A DNA stretch of 46,795 bases from CAYMUG01 sp964393575 (GCA_964393575.1 CAYMUG010000003.1:1-46795), one strand, 5' to 3'. Positions 7,511 through 16,298 are shown, counted from the first letter of the stretch. Numbers and translations are program-made. The notes: generated by a model not told the origin, from the sequence alone.

Positions 7511-9139
7511 ATGCAAGATACAAAAGGAAAAATAATAAGAGTTACCGGACCGCTTGTTGAGGCAAGCGGAATGTCTAAAGCCAGAATGTACGAGGTGGTA
7601 AAAGTCTCCGAAAAAAATCTTTTAGGAGAAGTTATAGAACTCAAAGGAGACGTTGCCTCTATACAGGTTTACGAAGACACGACCGGAATAGGTCCGGGGG
7701 AGCCGGTATTTTTGACTGGACAAAGTATGTCCGTAGAACTTGCTCCCGGGCTTCTTGAGGCCATATACGACGGCATACAAAGACCGCTAAAAGCAATAGA
7801 AGATAAGTCGGGAGGATTTGTAATAAAAAGAGGGATAGAAGCAGAAGGAATAGATAAAAAACGAAAATGGGAATTTACACCTACGGCAAGCAAAGGCGAC
7901 GAGGTCGCGGAAGGCGACATACTGGGAACCGTGCAGGAGACCAGCTTAATAGAGCACAAAGTAATGGTGCCCGTGGGCATTTCCGGCAAGGTTGAAGACA
8001 TAAAATCAGGCGAATTTACGGTGGAAGACACGGTAGCGGTTATAAAACAAAATTCGGGAGAATCCGCGAACGTTTCTATGCTTCAGTACTGGCCTGTAAG
8101 AACGCCCCGTCCTATAAATAAAAAAATATTTCCCTCTGAACCGTTGTTTACCGGAACACGTTCAATTGATACTTTCTTTCCTATAGCGAAAGGAGGAGCC
8201 GGAGCGGTGCCGGGCCCCTTCGGCGCCGGAAAAACTGTTATTCAGCAATCTATAGCTAAATACTGCAATGCGGAGGTTATAGTATATATAGGATGCGGAG
8301 AAAGAGGTAACGAGATGACTGAAGTATTAGAGGAGTTCCCCGAATTAAAAGACCCTAACTCGGGTGAGCCGCTCATTAAAAGAACCATACTTATCGCAAA
8401 TACATCTAACATGCCCGTAGCCGCGCGTGAGGCCTCTGTTTATACGGGTATAACTATAGCCGAATACTACAGGGATATGGGATATAGCGTCGCTCTTATG
8501 GCCGACTCTACTTCACGATGGGCCGAAGCTATGCGCGAGATTTCCGGGCGCCTGGAAGAAATGCCGGGCGAAGAAGGATATCCTGCTTACCTTTCTTCAC
8601 GCACAGCCGAATTCTATGAAAGAGCGGGAATAGTTGAAACCACGGGAAGCGACGAAAGAAAAGGCGCGCTTACGGTTATCGGCGCTGTATCGCCCCCGGG
8701 AGGAGATTTCTCCGAACCTGTATCCCAGGCAACTTTCCGGGTTACCAAAACCTTCTGGTCCCTGGATGCCTCTCTTGCCTACAAAAAACATTTTCCGGCT
8801 ATAGATTGGCTTAGCTCCTATTCCCTATACCTGGACAACTTTGAAAAATATTTCACTGAAGAGGTTGCCGAGGATTTCATGGAAGTGAGAAGTGTTGCCG
8901 CAAAACTACTCCAGGAAGAAGCACGCCTTTTAGAAATAGTACGTCTTGTAGGTATGGAGTCACTCTCGGAAGACGACAAGCTCATAATGGATACCGCCCG
9001 AAAAATAAGAGAGGATTTTCTGTTCCAGAACGCGTTTGATGCAGAAGATGCCTACACCTCCATTAAAGAGCAGTACAAAATGCTTAAGGAAATTACAAAC
9101 AATTACACACAAACTAAAAATAATTATGAAGGAATATAA
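7511..9139 (+). CDS. ntpA: V-type ATP synthase catalytic subunit A
   Basis: Subunit A binds and hydrolyses (or makes) ATP in the V1 head. The Walker A motif GPFGAGKT is at residues 235-242, followed by YIGCGERGNEMTEVLEEFPEL with the catalytic Glu of GER. Further on are LMADSTSRWAEAMREISGRLEEMPGEEGYPAYL and SPPGGDFSEPV, all conserved in this subunit. The A-specific non-homologous insert of about 90 residues lies before the P-loop. At 542 residues it is slightly shorter than the usual 580-590. It has no SD, and its end overlaps the start of subunit B by 14 bases. Confidence 0.97.
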   Translation: MQDTKGKIIRVTGPLVEASGMSKARMYEVVKVSEKNLLGEVIELKGDVASIQVYEDTTGIGPGEPVFLTGQSMSVELAPGLLEAIYDGIQRPLKAIEDKSGGFVIKRGIEAEGIDKKRKWEFTPTASKGDEVAEGDILGTVQETSLIEHKVMVPVGISGKVEDIKSGEFTVEDTVAVIKQNSGESANVSMLQYWPVRTPRPINKKIFPSEPLFTGTRSIDTFFPIAKGGAGAVPGPFGAGKTVIQQSIAKYCNAEVIVYIGCGERGNEMTEVLEEFPELKDPNSGEPLIKRTILIANTSNMPVAAREASVYTGITIAEYYRDMGYSVALMADSTSRWAEAMREISGRLEEMPGEEGYPAYLSSRTAEFYERAGIVETTGSDERKGALTVIGAVSPPGGDFSEPVSQATFRVTKTFWSLDASLAYKKHFPAIDWLSSYSLYLDNFEKYFTEEVAEDFMEVRSVAAKLLQEEARLLEIVRLVGMESLSEDDKLIMDTARKIREDFLFQNAFDAEDAYTSIKEQYKMLKEITNNYTQTKNNYEGI

Positions 9140-10532
9140 AACAGTATCATCAATATCAGGACCTCTTTTGATAGTAGAGGGGGTTGAAGGCGCGGTTTAC
9201 GACGAGCTTGTGGAGGTACGTGTCCCCGGTGAAGAAAAAGTACGAATGGGCAAGGTTCTTGATGTCTCGGAAAACAAGGCAGTTGTTCAGATGTTCGAAA
9301 GCACTACCGGCTCGCGCACAGAAGGAACGGCTGTCAGGTTTACCGGAGACACGGTAAAGCTTGGTGTCTCCGAAGGTATGCTCGGAAGAATATTTACGGG
9401 GGATGCCAAACCTTTGGACGGAGGTCCCGAAATAGTTCCGGAAAAAACACTGGATATTGCAGGAGCTCCCATAAACCCTTATAGCAGAGAATTCCCCGAC
9501 GACTTTATTCAAACCGGCATATCTTCCATAGATGTGATGAATACTCTTGTGCGAGGCCAGAAACTTCCTATATTTTCCGGAGCAGGACTCCCCCATTCAA
9601 AGCTTGCCGCACAAATCGCAAGACAGGCACGGGTTATAGAATCCGGTGAAAACAAAGAGGAAGGGGCGGGTTTTGCTATCGTGTTTGCCACACTGGGAGT
9701 ATCTTTTGAGGAATCGGAATATTTTGTAAGGCAGTTTAAAGATACCGGAGCCATAGAAAAAAGCGTGCTTTTTATAAACACAGCGGCAGACCCTGTTATA
9801 GAAAGAATAACAGCCCCCCGTTTGGCGTTGACTACCGCCGAATACCTTGCGTTTGAAAAGGATATGCACGTTCTGGTTATTCTTACCGATATGACTAATT
9901 ACTGCGAAGCACTCCGTGAGGTGTCTTCAGCGCGTAAAGAAATTCCGGGCAGAAGGGGTTATCCGGGATATCTTTACACAGACCTCTCTACAATGTACGA
10001 ACGCGCCGGAAGAGTTAAAGGAAAAAAAGGAAGTATAACCCAGATACCCATTTTAACTATGCCCGATGACGATAAAACCCACCCGGTTCCGGACCTTACC
10101 GGATACATAACGGAGGGGCAGTTCGTTGTATCACGGGATTTGCATATGAAGGGAATATATCCGCCTGTTGATGTGCAGGGTTCTCTCTCCCGCCTCTGGT
10201 CCGCCGGTGTGGGTGAAGGTAAAACCCGAAAAGACCATTCTTCCCTCAAGGACCAGCTCTTTGCCTCTTATGCCGCCGGCCGGGAGGCAAGAGAACTTGC
10301 TGTTGTTTTGGGAGAGGGTTCGCTGGAAGAAACCGACAGAGCACAGCTTAAATTCGCTGAGGCATTTGAAAAAGAATTTGTCGCACAGGGTGAGGCAGAA
10401 GAAAGGAGTATCGAGGAATCTTTGGATGTCGGATGGAAACTCCTCTCTATGCTTCCCCGCGATTCGCTTAAACGCGCCAAAAGCGAATTTATAGAAGAAT
10501 ATATGCCTAAAAAAGAAGAACAGGAACAATGA
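9126..10532 (+). CDS. ntpB: V-type ATP synthase regulatory subunit B
   Basis: The 468-residue B subunit alternates with A in the head ring and holds the non-catalytic nucleotide sites. In place of a P-loop it has FSGAGLPHSKLAAQIARQA, as is normal for B. Other hallmarks are GIYPPVDVQGSLSRLW, ILTDMTNYCEALREVS and RRGYPGYLYTDLSTMYERAGR. I chose the ATG at 9126 (MKEYKTVSSISGPLL), which fits family N-termini; a longer frame runs back into ntpA and is rejected. Its stop overlaps the start of subunit D as ATGA. Confidence 0.97.
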   Translation: MKEYKTVSSISGPLLIVEGVEGAVYDELVEVRVPGEEKVRMGKVLDVSENKAVVQMFESTTGSRTEGTAVRFTGDTVKLGVSEGMLGRIFTGDAKPLDGGPEIVPEKTLDIAGAPINPYSREFPDDFIQTGISSIDVMNTLVRGQKLPIFSGAGLPHSKLAAQIARQARVIESGENKEEGAGFAIVFATLGVSFEESEYFVRQFKDTGAIEKSVLFINTAADPVIERITAPRLALTTAEYLAFEKDMHVLVILTDMTNYCEALREVSSARKEIPGRRGYPGYLYTDLSTMYERAGRVKGKKGSITQIPILTMPDDDKTHPVPDLTGYITEGQFVVSRDLHMKGIYPPVDVQGSLSRLWSAGVGEGKTRKDHSSLKDQLFASYAAGREARELAVVLGEGSLEETDRAQLKFAEAFEKEFVAQGEAEERSIEESLDVGWKLLSMLPRDSLKRAKSEFIEEYMPKKEEQEQ

Positions 10533-11149
10533 GAAAAAAAGTAAGCCCAACAAGAATAGCGCTCTTAAATTTAAAAAGCGAGCTTAAAACAGCCCGTAAA
10601 GGACATAAGCTTCTCAAAGATAAGCGCGACGGCCTTATTCAAAAATTTATAGAAACCGTACACAGCGCCCGGGAATTAAGGGACTCCGTGGAAGAAAATT
10701 TAGCTAAAGCGTTTGATTCATACGAGAGGGCCTCGGCAATGACCTCGGCAAAAGATATGGATGCCGCCCTCATGCTGCCCGGTGCTGAGGTGGATATTAA
10801 CGTATCTTTTGAAAAAATAATGTCCGTGAATGTTCCCGTATTTGATGTTCAAAAAAGCGGTACAGCTTTTTCTTACGGACTACTTGATACCACCGGTGAC
10901 CTTGATAATGCGGTAAAACAATTTGATTCTCTTTTTGAAAGTATAATAAAGCTTGCCGAAATGGAAAAGAAAATTGAAAACCTTGCCCGCGAAATAGAGG
11001 TAACAAGGCGCAGGGTGAGTGCCCTGGAAAATATAATGATTCCGGAACTGGAAAACCAGATCAAATTCGTGGAGATGCAACTGGAAGAAAGAGCAAGAGA
11101 CGCTACCGTATCTACTATGAAAGTAAAAGCTATGATAACAGAAGAATAG
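10529..11149 (+). CDS. ntpD: V-type ATP synthase subunit D (central shaft)
   Basis: The 206-residue protein has long N- and C-terminal helices that would wind into the antiparallel coiled-coil shaft turning inside the A/B head. The start VSPTRIALLNLKSELKTARKGHKLLKDKRDGL is the classic subunit D signature, and the C-terminal RRVSALENIMIPELENQIKFVE matches too. It is the last gene of the operon and shares a 4-base ATGA overlap with subunit B. Confidence 0.95.
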   Translation: MRKKVSPTRIALLNLKSELKTARKGHKLLKDKRDGLIQKFIETVHSARELRDSVEENLAKAFDSYERASAMTSAKDMDAALMLPGAEVDINVSFEKIMSVNVPVFDVQKSGTAFSYGLLDTTGDLDNAVKQFDSLFESIIKLAEMEKKIENLAREIEVTRRRVSALENIMIPELENQIKFVEMQLEERARDATVSTMKVKAMITEE

Positions 11150-11229
11150 GAGTAAAAACGGTACAATGAACAGTATAACTTACTTATTGGTGTGTTATTT
11201 TATTATTAGACAAAGAAAGGAGAGCTCAG

Positions 11230-11550
11230 GTGGGTCAACGGTTTATACTTAAAGGCTGGGTTAGGTATAAAAAATACACCACCGGAAATTACGGAGAACA
11301 AAACTTAATAGAGTACTTTACAGCTGAAGATGCAGAGCAGGCAAAAGTAATAGCAAGGGCTATGATGGAAAGCAAAAAAACCAAACTTATAAAGAGCTCT
11401 GCTTCCTGTATTTACAAAATGGAGGCAACTCTTGTCGATGATACAGAAACTAAATTGTGGAAAATAAAATTTGATCCCGGAGAAACGGACATGAAAAATT
11501 CCGCACAAACAAAAGTTCTTTCGGAAAATTTTAAAGAAGAAGCTCTTTAA
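11230..11550 (+). CDS. Hypothetical protein, GTG start
   Basis: The 106-residue soluble protein begins at a GTG placed about 9 bases after a strong SD (AAAGGAGAG). The sequence (FILKGWVRYKKYTTGNYGEQNLIEYFTAEDAEQAKVIARAMM) suggests a small alpha/beta fold, with one helix around residues 35-48 following three strands. I do not recognise a family. It is 80 bases after the V-ATPase operon and ends at a strong terminator, so it is probably its own unit. Confidence 0.6.
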   Translation: MGQRFILKGWVRYKKYTTGNYGEQNLIEYFTAEDAEQAKVIARAMMESKKTKLIKSSASCIYKMEATLVDDTETKLWKIKFDPGETDMKNSAQTKVLSENFKEEAL

Positions 11551-11553
11551 CCA

Positions 11554-11590
11554 ATAAAAGCCGTCTCAAACATAGACGGCTTTTATTTTT
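11554..11590. terminator. Bidirectional terminator between convergent genes
   Basis: Perfect stem AAAAGCCGTCT/AGACGGCTTTT (11556-11566 with 11574-11584). U-runs result on both strands, serving the gene ending at 11550 and the hydrolase gene ending at 11605. Confidence 0.9.
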
Positions 11591-11604
11591 GAATTTTTCC
11601 GGCA

Positions 11605-12615
11605 CTATAAATGTTCGCGGAAAAAGTTTATACTTCTTTGCCATGCGGTTCCTGAGTTTATGCTGATGTTATGATCATCTCCGGGATATTCATGGTACAC
11701 AACATTTTTACCTGCGCTTTCCATGGCTGTTTTTAAATTTAATGACAACTCAACAGGAACACTTTGATCCTCTGTGCCGTGTTGCAGCTCTATAGGAATA
11801 TTAACATCTTCCAGGTAATTATACGGCTCAATTGGCTTCCATGCTTCCTGATTTTCGCTGGGCAAACCGTGCTCTCGCGTCAGAGGGTTGTCTTGTTCAA
11901 GAAAAGAAATATCGTCAACATAGGTTTCAAACATATCTTCATAGCTTCCCACAACTCCGGCCCAAAAAGATGCCGCTTTTATATCTTCATTTGCCAGTAT
12001 TGTACGCAATCCTATTTCTCCACCGTTTGAGTGCCCCCAATATCCAATTCTTTCAGGGTTAACATCTGGATGTTGTTTAAGATATGAAATAGCATAAAGC
12101 GTATCTATTACATATTTTTCTGAATAATGCGCGCTTACGGGTTCACCTTCGGAGGTGTCATGTCCGCGCAAATCGGGCTTAAATGTGACAAATCCTGCTC
12201 GCGCAAGAGTTGCCTGGTAAGTTGGGTAACTGTTAACGGTTGAATATTGGTTTGGCGGTATATAGCCATGCACAAAAACAATAGCGGGATAACCATTGGC
12301 GGGTTTAGGTGTTGTGGGCACCGTCAATAAACCGAAAATTTTCAAACCCTCGGAACGATAAGATGCAACATATCTGCGATAGTTCGTTCCGTTTGAGAGA
12401 GTTTGTTCTATAGTAAATTCACCACCCGGATATTCGCTCCGGCGCAGCGCTTCAATTGCCATAGGATGCAGCGATTGGTCCTTATCATTTTGCTGCTCTT
12501 TGTTATTTTTTGCTGCAGGATTATCGGTGTTTTTCAGGTCTGCTATTGTAATTGCAAAAGCAATGCCAATCCCCAATACAGCAAACCCTAAAATAATCGC
12601 ATTTGTTTTTTTCAT
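11605..12615 (-). CDS. Membrane-anchored alpha/beta hydrolase (S9-peptidase/esterase-like)
   Basis: The 336-residue protein has an N-terminal signal anchor (residues 6-24), a polar linker rich in Asn, Lys and Gln, and an alpha/beta hydrolase fold. The nucleophile elbow GHSNGG puts the catalytic Ser at 196. The likely acid is Asp283 (HGTEDQSVP) and the His is 315 (GDDHN). The oxyanion-hole segment VFVHGYIP is at 113-120. The fold and spacing fit the prolyl-oligopeptidase/dipeptidyl-aminopeptidase-like esterases acting outside the membrane. The substrate (peptide or ester) cannot be told. It is a single-gene unit convergent with its neighbour, with no SD and almost no leader. Confidence 0.85.
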   Translation of the reverse strand: MKKTNAIILGFAVLGIGIAFAITIADLKNTDNPAAKNNKEQQNDKDQSLHPMAIEALRRSEYPGGEFTIEQTLSNGTNYRRYVASYRSEGLKIFGLLTVPTTPKPANGYPAIVFVHGYIPPNQYSTVNSYPTYQATLARAGFVTFKPDLRGHDTSEGEPVSAHYSEKYVIDTLYAISYLKQHPDVNPERIGYWGHSNGGEIGLRTILANEDIKAASFWAGVVGSYEDMFETYVDDISFLEQDNPLTREHGLPSENQEAWKPIEPYNYLEDVNIPIELQHGTEDQSVPVELSLNLKTAMESAGKNVVYHEYPGDDHNISINSGTAWQRSINFFREHL

Positions 12616-12623
12616 ACTAAAAT

Positions 12624-12629
12624 ATTATA
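12624..12629 (-). promoter_or_regulatory. -10 box close to the hydrolase start (possible leaderless mRNA)
   Basis: On the minus strand TATAAT ends only 8 bases before the ATG, so transcription would begin within a base or two of the start codon. Confidence 0.4.
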
Positions 12630-12731
12630 ACATATAAATATCACCCGAAATATAATGTGAGACACTATAACAAATTTAGTTGGTTCTTTGTTTTTTAATA
12701 AGCATTTCAAATTAGGGTTTAAGGTTCATAC

Positions 12732-12760
12732 TTTACATATTTATTAGTATATACTATAAT
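12732..12760 (+). promoter_or_regulatory. Sigma-70 promoter of the first Nfu-N-like gene
   Basis: -35 TTTACA (12732-12737), 17-bp spacer, -10 TATAAT (12755-12760), about 45 bases before the start at 12805. Confidence 0.65.
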
Positions 12761-12804
12761 ATATACAGTTCGTTACCTTAACACCGTGAATAATGGAGGT
12801 TGAT

Positions 12805-13215
12805 ATGGGCACCGAACCCGAGAGTGTTCGTGTTGTCATCGCAAAAGACCGTGTGGAACCCTCCGTGCGATACATCCATCTGAACCGCCAGACCAACCAA
12901 ACGAACACAATGGACTTCGAATGGCCCCTATCAGACGGGGATCTGGATAAACTTCAGAGATGCGGAAAAATCGGAGAAAAACTCGTTCATTTGTTGTTGG
13001 ATGATTTTACGGGCATAATCCGGGTTCGTCTCCGACCCTGTAGCTTTTTAGTCCACTTCGGGACAGCATTTAGGTGGGAGGAAGAGATTGAATGGCAAGT
13101 ACTAGATGCCATTCGAAAAACGTTCAATACGCCCCAGTTAGATACAGAAGGTCGGGAGGCCAACGAAGCCAACCGAATGAATGCCGAAGAGCTCGAATAC
13201 TTATTCTATCTTTAG
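12805..13215 (+). CDS. Nfu N-terminal-domain-like small protein (paralogue 1)
   Basis: From the second ATG (12805, MGTEPESVRVVI) the product has 136 residues. I prefer that start because the first ATG is part of the SD TGGAGG. It is clearly paralogous to the gene at 16473: shared are the PESVxVxI start, LxRCGKxGxKLVxLL, and IIRVRxxPCxFxVxF followed by an amphipathic helix. The arrangement (small hydrophobic helix, I/V-rich strands, then W/IExQVxxxI) resembles the N-terminal domain of Nfu iron-sulfur scaffolds, but there is no CxxC. Function is not established. It has its own promoter and terminator. Confidence 0.65.
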   Translation: MGTEPESVRVVIAKDRVEPSVRYIHLNRQTNQTNTMDFEWPLSDGDLDKLQRCGKIGEKLVHLLLDDFTGIIRVRLRPCSFLVHFGTAFRWEEEIEWQVLDAIRKTFNTPQLDTEGREANEANRMNAEELEYLFYL

Positions 13216-13218
13216 GTC

Positions 13219-13271
13219 AAGCCCACACCTAAGAAAGTCCATGCTTTCCGCGGTGTGGGCTTTCTTTTTTG
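13219..13271 (+). terminator. Terminator of paralogue 1 with nested hairpin
   Basis: Outer stem AGCCCACACC/GGTGTGGGCT (13220-13229 with 13252-13261) with an inner GAAAG/CTTTC hairpin, then TTCTTTTTT. The same design follows paralogue 2 (16924-16975). Confidence 0.9.
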
Positions 13272-13328
13272 TTACGCAGCATGTTACGTAACAAAAAAGG
13301 GGGCGCATAGAATTATTTCGATGCGCCC
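13265..13328 (-). terminator. Terminator for the minus-strand gene ending at 13348
   Basis: On the minus strand a GGGGCGCAT/ATGCGCCCC-type stem (13300-13328) is followed directly by a T-run at 13293-13298. That run belongs to a second inverted repeat TTTTTTGTTACG/CGTAACAAAAAA (13265-13276 with 13287-13298). Confidence 0.75.
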
Positions 13329-13347
13329 CTGGATATTATGCGTCGAC

Positions 13348-13863
13348 TTACGCCGAATTATAGTACTGCCGGGTCATCTCTTCCCAGGCATTTTTTGCTT
13401 CTTCATAGGAAGCGTAGATACTCTTATCAAGCTCGAGGGGTCGCGGTAACATCTTATTTTCCACTTTGCGTAGTTCGTACACCGGCCCATACTCGCCCGT
13501 CTCGTTCAAAATAAGCGGATGGTGCAGCCTCGCAGCGAATCGCCTGATGATCGACGGTAGAATATTCTCCCAAGAGTCGCTGCCGGGTCCGGCGAAATTC
13601 CATTCACCCCATGGCGTCCAGAGTGAGTAAGGCGTTCCATAATAGAGCTCAAGATAAAGGCCGTAGGCAGTTTGGTTAAGGAAAGGATTTGGATTATCTT
13701 TGCGCCTATCTTCTATCCACGGCTTTTCGCTGTTCATATCATCAGCTCTCGTGGTGGCATACTCAAAGATAATGTCCGCCGCTTTTCGCGTCATCGCATA
13801 TAGCTCAAGTTTGTGGAGACCGCGGGCCTTTGAAGAAATCCGCCGCTTCAGACGCTGACTCAT
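13348..13863 (-). CDS. Hypothetical soluble protein
   Basis: From the ATG at 13863, which has a strong SD (AAAGGAG), the product has 171 residues and starts MSQRLKRRISSKARG. It is basic at the N-terminus and rich in aromatic residues in the middle (GLYLELYYGTPYSLWTPWGEWNF). The C-terminal part (SIYASYEEAKNAWEEMTRQ) resembles a short helical repeat. No family is recognised. The upstream frame to 13923 lacks support. It is a single-gene unit divergent from the gene at 14042. Confidence 0.6.
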   Translation of the reverse strand: MSQRLKRRISSKARGLHKLELYAMTRKAADIIFEYATTRADDMNSEKPWIEDRRKDNPNPFLNQTAYGLYLELYYGTPYSLWTPWGEWNFAGPGSDSWENILPSIIRRFAARLHHPLILNETGEYGPVYELRKVENKMLPRPLELDKSIYASYEEAKNAWEEMTRQYYNSA

Positions 13864-14041
13864 AAGGTGTCTCCTTTCAATTGGAGATCTGCCCGGATTT
13901 CGGTTTCCCGTATGAGTAAACACATACTAAGTGTAAAACATACATTGTGTATGTCAATATGATTTGAGTGTTTTTAAGTCGTGCTTTACTACCGCGCTAA
14001 CTTATGATATCCTATCTCCGGTACTTAACTAAGGAGGTAGC

Positions 14042-14437
14042 ATGGGAACGGTCATCACAAGCATAGTCATAACTACTCTCGTCCTGCCTGTTGTAGCCGC
14101 GATGTTCGTCCGTCATTACACTTTTGGACTCTGGTTAGAAAAAGCTCAATCCCCCGGCTCCTGGAAATCTTTACCGCACGTTGGTGTCGTTGCGTTTAAC
14201 GAACGTATGGCCCGCCGTATTGCCGCAGGACAAGTATTTGCCAAACGTCAGGAAGTATCAATATTCAGGCCGCATATAGACGACCGCGTATGCCTGGAGT
14301 TTCTAAGCAAACGCAGCTTCCTTCGTGAAGCGTTTGCTGTGCGAAAAACAGGAGATATGTACGCACAGAACTATTTCCGGGACACAGCCGGTGGTCAGGA
14401 AAAATTGGCCTTAGGCGCCGTTTATATTCTAAAATAA
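14042..14437 (+). CDS. Hypothetical membrane-anchored protein
   Basis: The 131-residue product has one N-terminal membrane helix (residues 3-24), then a soluble, basic domain of about 105 residues (WLEKAQSPGSWKSLPHVGVVAFNERMARRIAAGQ). A very strong SD (AAGGAGGT) lies 5 bases before the ATG, and a terminator follows 40 bases after the stop. I recognise no domain. It is one of the strong-SD accessory genes. Confidence 0.6.
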   Translation: MGTVITSIVITTLVLPVVAAMFVRHYTFGLWLEKAQSPGSWKSLPHVGVVAFNERMARRIAAGQVFAKRQEVSIFRPHIDDRVCLEFLSKRSFLREAFAVRKTGDMYAQNYFRDTAGGQEKLALGAVYILK

Positions 14438-14479
14438 CCGACTGTTTAGAGGGATATAGAGCTTACGACTACCTCCCCG

Positions 14480-14513
14480 CCCCCGTACATATTTATTGTA
14501 CGGGGGTATTTTT
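14480..14513 (+). terminator. Intrinsic terminator after the 131-aa gene
   Basis: Perfect 10-bp stem CCCCCGTACA/TGTACGGGGG (14480-14489 with 14497-14506) followed by TATTTTT. Confidence 0.92.
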
Positions 14514-14518
14514 CTTCA

Positions 14519-14566
14519 CCGGGCAACGGGGGACCGGGCAACGGGGGTTAAACCCCCGTTGCCCGG
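14519..14566. repeat. CCGGGCAACGGGGG repeat: direct copy plus hairpin
   Basis: CCGGGCAACGGGGG occurs twice in tandem (14519-14532 and 14534-14547). The second copy pairs with CCCCCGTTGCCCGG (14553-14566) over 14 bp. A related hairpin is at 29190-29216. Confidence 0.8.
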
Positions 14567-14683
14567 TAATTGTTAAAAAATAAAAGTTTGGCGCCGGATT
14601 TCATATAATACTGTTGAATTATACCTCATATATTGTTAATATATGCGCATCAGTTCCTTTCAAGGGTTAGGAGGATGAGATAG

Positions 14684-15811
14684 ATGAAAGATTCCGTGGA
14701 CGTGGAGACCCTTACCTTATCTACGATCAAAGCTGACGTCGGCTCTATCGGTGGACATACAAGACCATCATCCGAAATGCTTTATGTGGTAGAAGATACG
14801 GTAAATGAGAGCAATCTCTCGGTTGATTTTATTGTTAACCACACAGGTGACGACATCGCGATTTTTATGACCCACCGAAAAGGTGTTGATTCTGAAGAAA
14901 TTCACAGAGTCGCCTGGGATGCATTTATGAATGCTACCGAAGTCGCGAAGGAAAGCGGGCTCTATGGAGCCGGACAGGATCTTCTGAAGGATTCTTTCGC
15001 CGGAAACGTCCGGGGTATGGGTCCGGCTGTAGCGGAAATGGAAATTACCCCGCGTCCTTCCGAAGCGGTTCTTCTCTTTGCCGCAGATAAGTGCGCCCCG
15101 GGCGCATATAACCTTCCGCTTTATCTGGCTTTTTGCGACCCAATGCACAACTCTGGGCATCTTCTGAGTGCCAAGCATATGGGGAAGGGATTCACCTTTA
15201 CCATCATGGATGTTTCCCATACCGAAGGTGATAAAGTCATTGCGCTCAACACCCCCGAAGACCTATATGATATTGCCGCGTTACTCCGTGACAACGACCG
15301 TTTTGTTGTGGAGTCGGTGCACTCCCGCACATACCCCGACGAGCAGGTAGCAGCAGTTTCAACCAGTCGTCTTCATAATATCGCGGGTCAATATACCGGA
15401 AAGGACGACCCGGTAGCTGTTGTTCGCACACAAAAACAGTTTCCCGCTCCTGAAGAAGTAGTTAGTCCCTACAAGATAGGACACTTTGTTCTCGGTGACG
15501 CTCGCGGATCTCATGTGCAGCCGCTTTCGCCCGAGCCCGTAAACGAACCAATCACCACCCCCTTCTGCATCCCGATTGTTTCCTGTCAGGCGATATCAGT
15601 AAATCGAGAGGGAAAAATTGCAGAACCGGTGGATATGTTTGCAACCGGATACTGGCAGTACGTACGGGAACGTGTATACCGCAAAGCAGAAGAGATGCGT
15701 GAGCAGGGCTTTTCGGGTCCAGCAATGGGCCACATTTCTGAGCTGGAATACGGCGGAATCGGAGACCGTCTCAATGCATTGAAGGAGCGTTTCCGCGTCA
15801 GACAAGAATAA
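14684..15811 (+). CDS. Fructose-1,6-bisphosphate aldolase/phosphatase (archaeal type)
   Basis: This bifunctional gluconeogenic enzyme joins the two triose phosphates into fructose-1,6-bisphosphate and removes the 1-phosphate to give fructose-6-phosphate. Nearly all family motifs are visible: TLSTIKADVGSIGGHT (Mg-binding N-terminus), GLYGAGQDLLKDSFAGNVRGMGP, LFAADKCAPGAYNLPLY, and RLHNIAGQYTGKDDPVAVV. The Schiff-base Lys is Lys240 with Tyr237 beside it, and Tyr356 (ELEYGG) matches the C-terminal catalytic Tyr; the 116-residue spacing matches the archaeal enzymes. Its 375 residues are full length. It has a strong SD (AGGAGG) and its own terminator. Confidence 0.93.
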   Translation: MKDSVDVETLTLSTIKADVGSIGGHTRPSSEMLYVVEDTVNESNLSVDFIVNHTGDDIAIFMTHRKGVDSEEIHRVAWDAFMNATEVAKESGLYGAGQDLLKDSFAGNVRGMGPAVAEMEITPRPSEAVLLFAADKCAPGAYNLPLYLAFCDPMHNSGHLLSAKHMGKGFTFTIMDVSHTEGDKVIALNTPEDLYDIAALLRDNDRFVVESVHSRTYPDEQVAAVSTSRLHNIAGQYTGKDDPVAVVRTQKQFPAPEEVVSPYKIGHFVLGDARGSHVQPLSPEPVNEPITTPFCIPIVSCQAISVNREGKIAEPVDMFATGYWQYVRERVYRKAEEMREQGFSGPAMGHISELEYGGIGDRLNALKERFRVRQE

Positions 15812-15837
15812 TCTCATATTCCTAAGCAACAAAGATA

Positions 15838-15865
15838 GGGGCGCACATAGGTGTGCCCTTTTTTA
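15838..15865 (+). terminator. Terminator of the FBP aldolase/phosphatase gene
   Basis: Stem GGGCGCAC/GTGTGCCC around a short loop, then TTTTTTAA. Confidence 0.85.
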
Positions 15866-15873
15866 ATCATTTA

Positions 15874-15903
15874 TTGACTAATTCTTGTTTTTTATAGTAT
15901 TGT
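15874..15903 (+). promoter_or_regulatory. Probable promoter of the Cys-rich 93-aa gene
   Basis: -35 TTGACT (15874-15879) and -10 TATTGT (15898-15903) with an 18-bp spacer, about 37 bases before the ATG. Confidence 0.4.
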
Positions 15904-15940
15904 ATGTAACGGTACATAATCATCGGAAGAAAGGGAGACA

Positions 15941-16222
15941 ATGCTAAGCAAGAAGACAGCCAGGGACCTACAGCGTGATTTTATTCCCGATGGCGAAGAA
16001 ATAGATATAAACACGCTTGAATTTAAAAGGACCGGGGAATACGAGGTTTTCCGGTGCTGCCGACAAACCGGTTATGACCTGCAAAGCGGTCCTATTTATT
16101 GCGGCAATGTTGCCGAATACATTGCGCGTGTTCCTGAAACACATGGCGTAGTCGCCTTATGCGAGAGGCATCGACCTCATAAGCGACTCATTCGCGGCTC
16201 TACGACATCAAGATGCGGATAA
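15941..16222 (+). CDS. Small Cys/His-containing protein, possible zinc-binding
   Basis: The 93-residue protein contains a spread of potential metal ligands: CC at residues 39-40 (FRCCRQTG), Cys54 (IYCGN), and CERHRPH near residue 74. The pattern resembles a short treble-clef-like zinc site, but the spacing does not match a family I can name. A strong SD (AAAGGGAG) precedes the ATG at 15941. Terminator and promoter make it a single-gene unit. Confidence 0.55.
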   Translation: MLSKKTARDLQRDFIPDGEEIDINTLEFKRTGEYEVFRCCRQTGYDLQSGPIYCGNVAEYIARVPETHGVVALCERHRPHKRLIRGSTTSRCG

Positions 16223-16265
16223 ACTGTATTTGTCTTATTCTAATAAATAGTAGCTTTCATACTCT

Positions 16266-16298
16266 CGCCCGCACCATATGTGGCGGGCTTTATTTTTT
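16266..16298 (+). terminator. Terminator after the Cys-rich gene
   Basis: Stem GCCCGC/GCGGGC (16267-16272 with 16283-16288) followed by TTTATTTTTTG. Confidence 0.85.

Noticed and set aside
9156..9596. 146-codon antisense frame in subunit B
   Set aside because: It is a shadow of ntpB, which has every expected motif.
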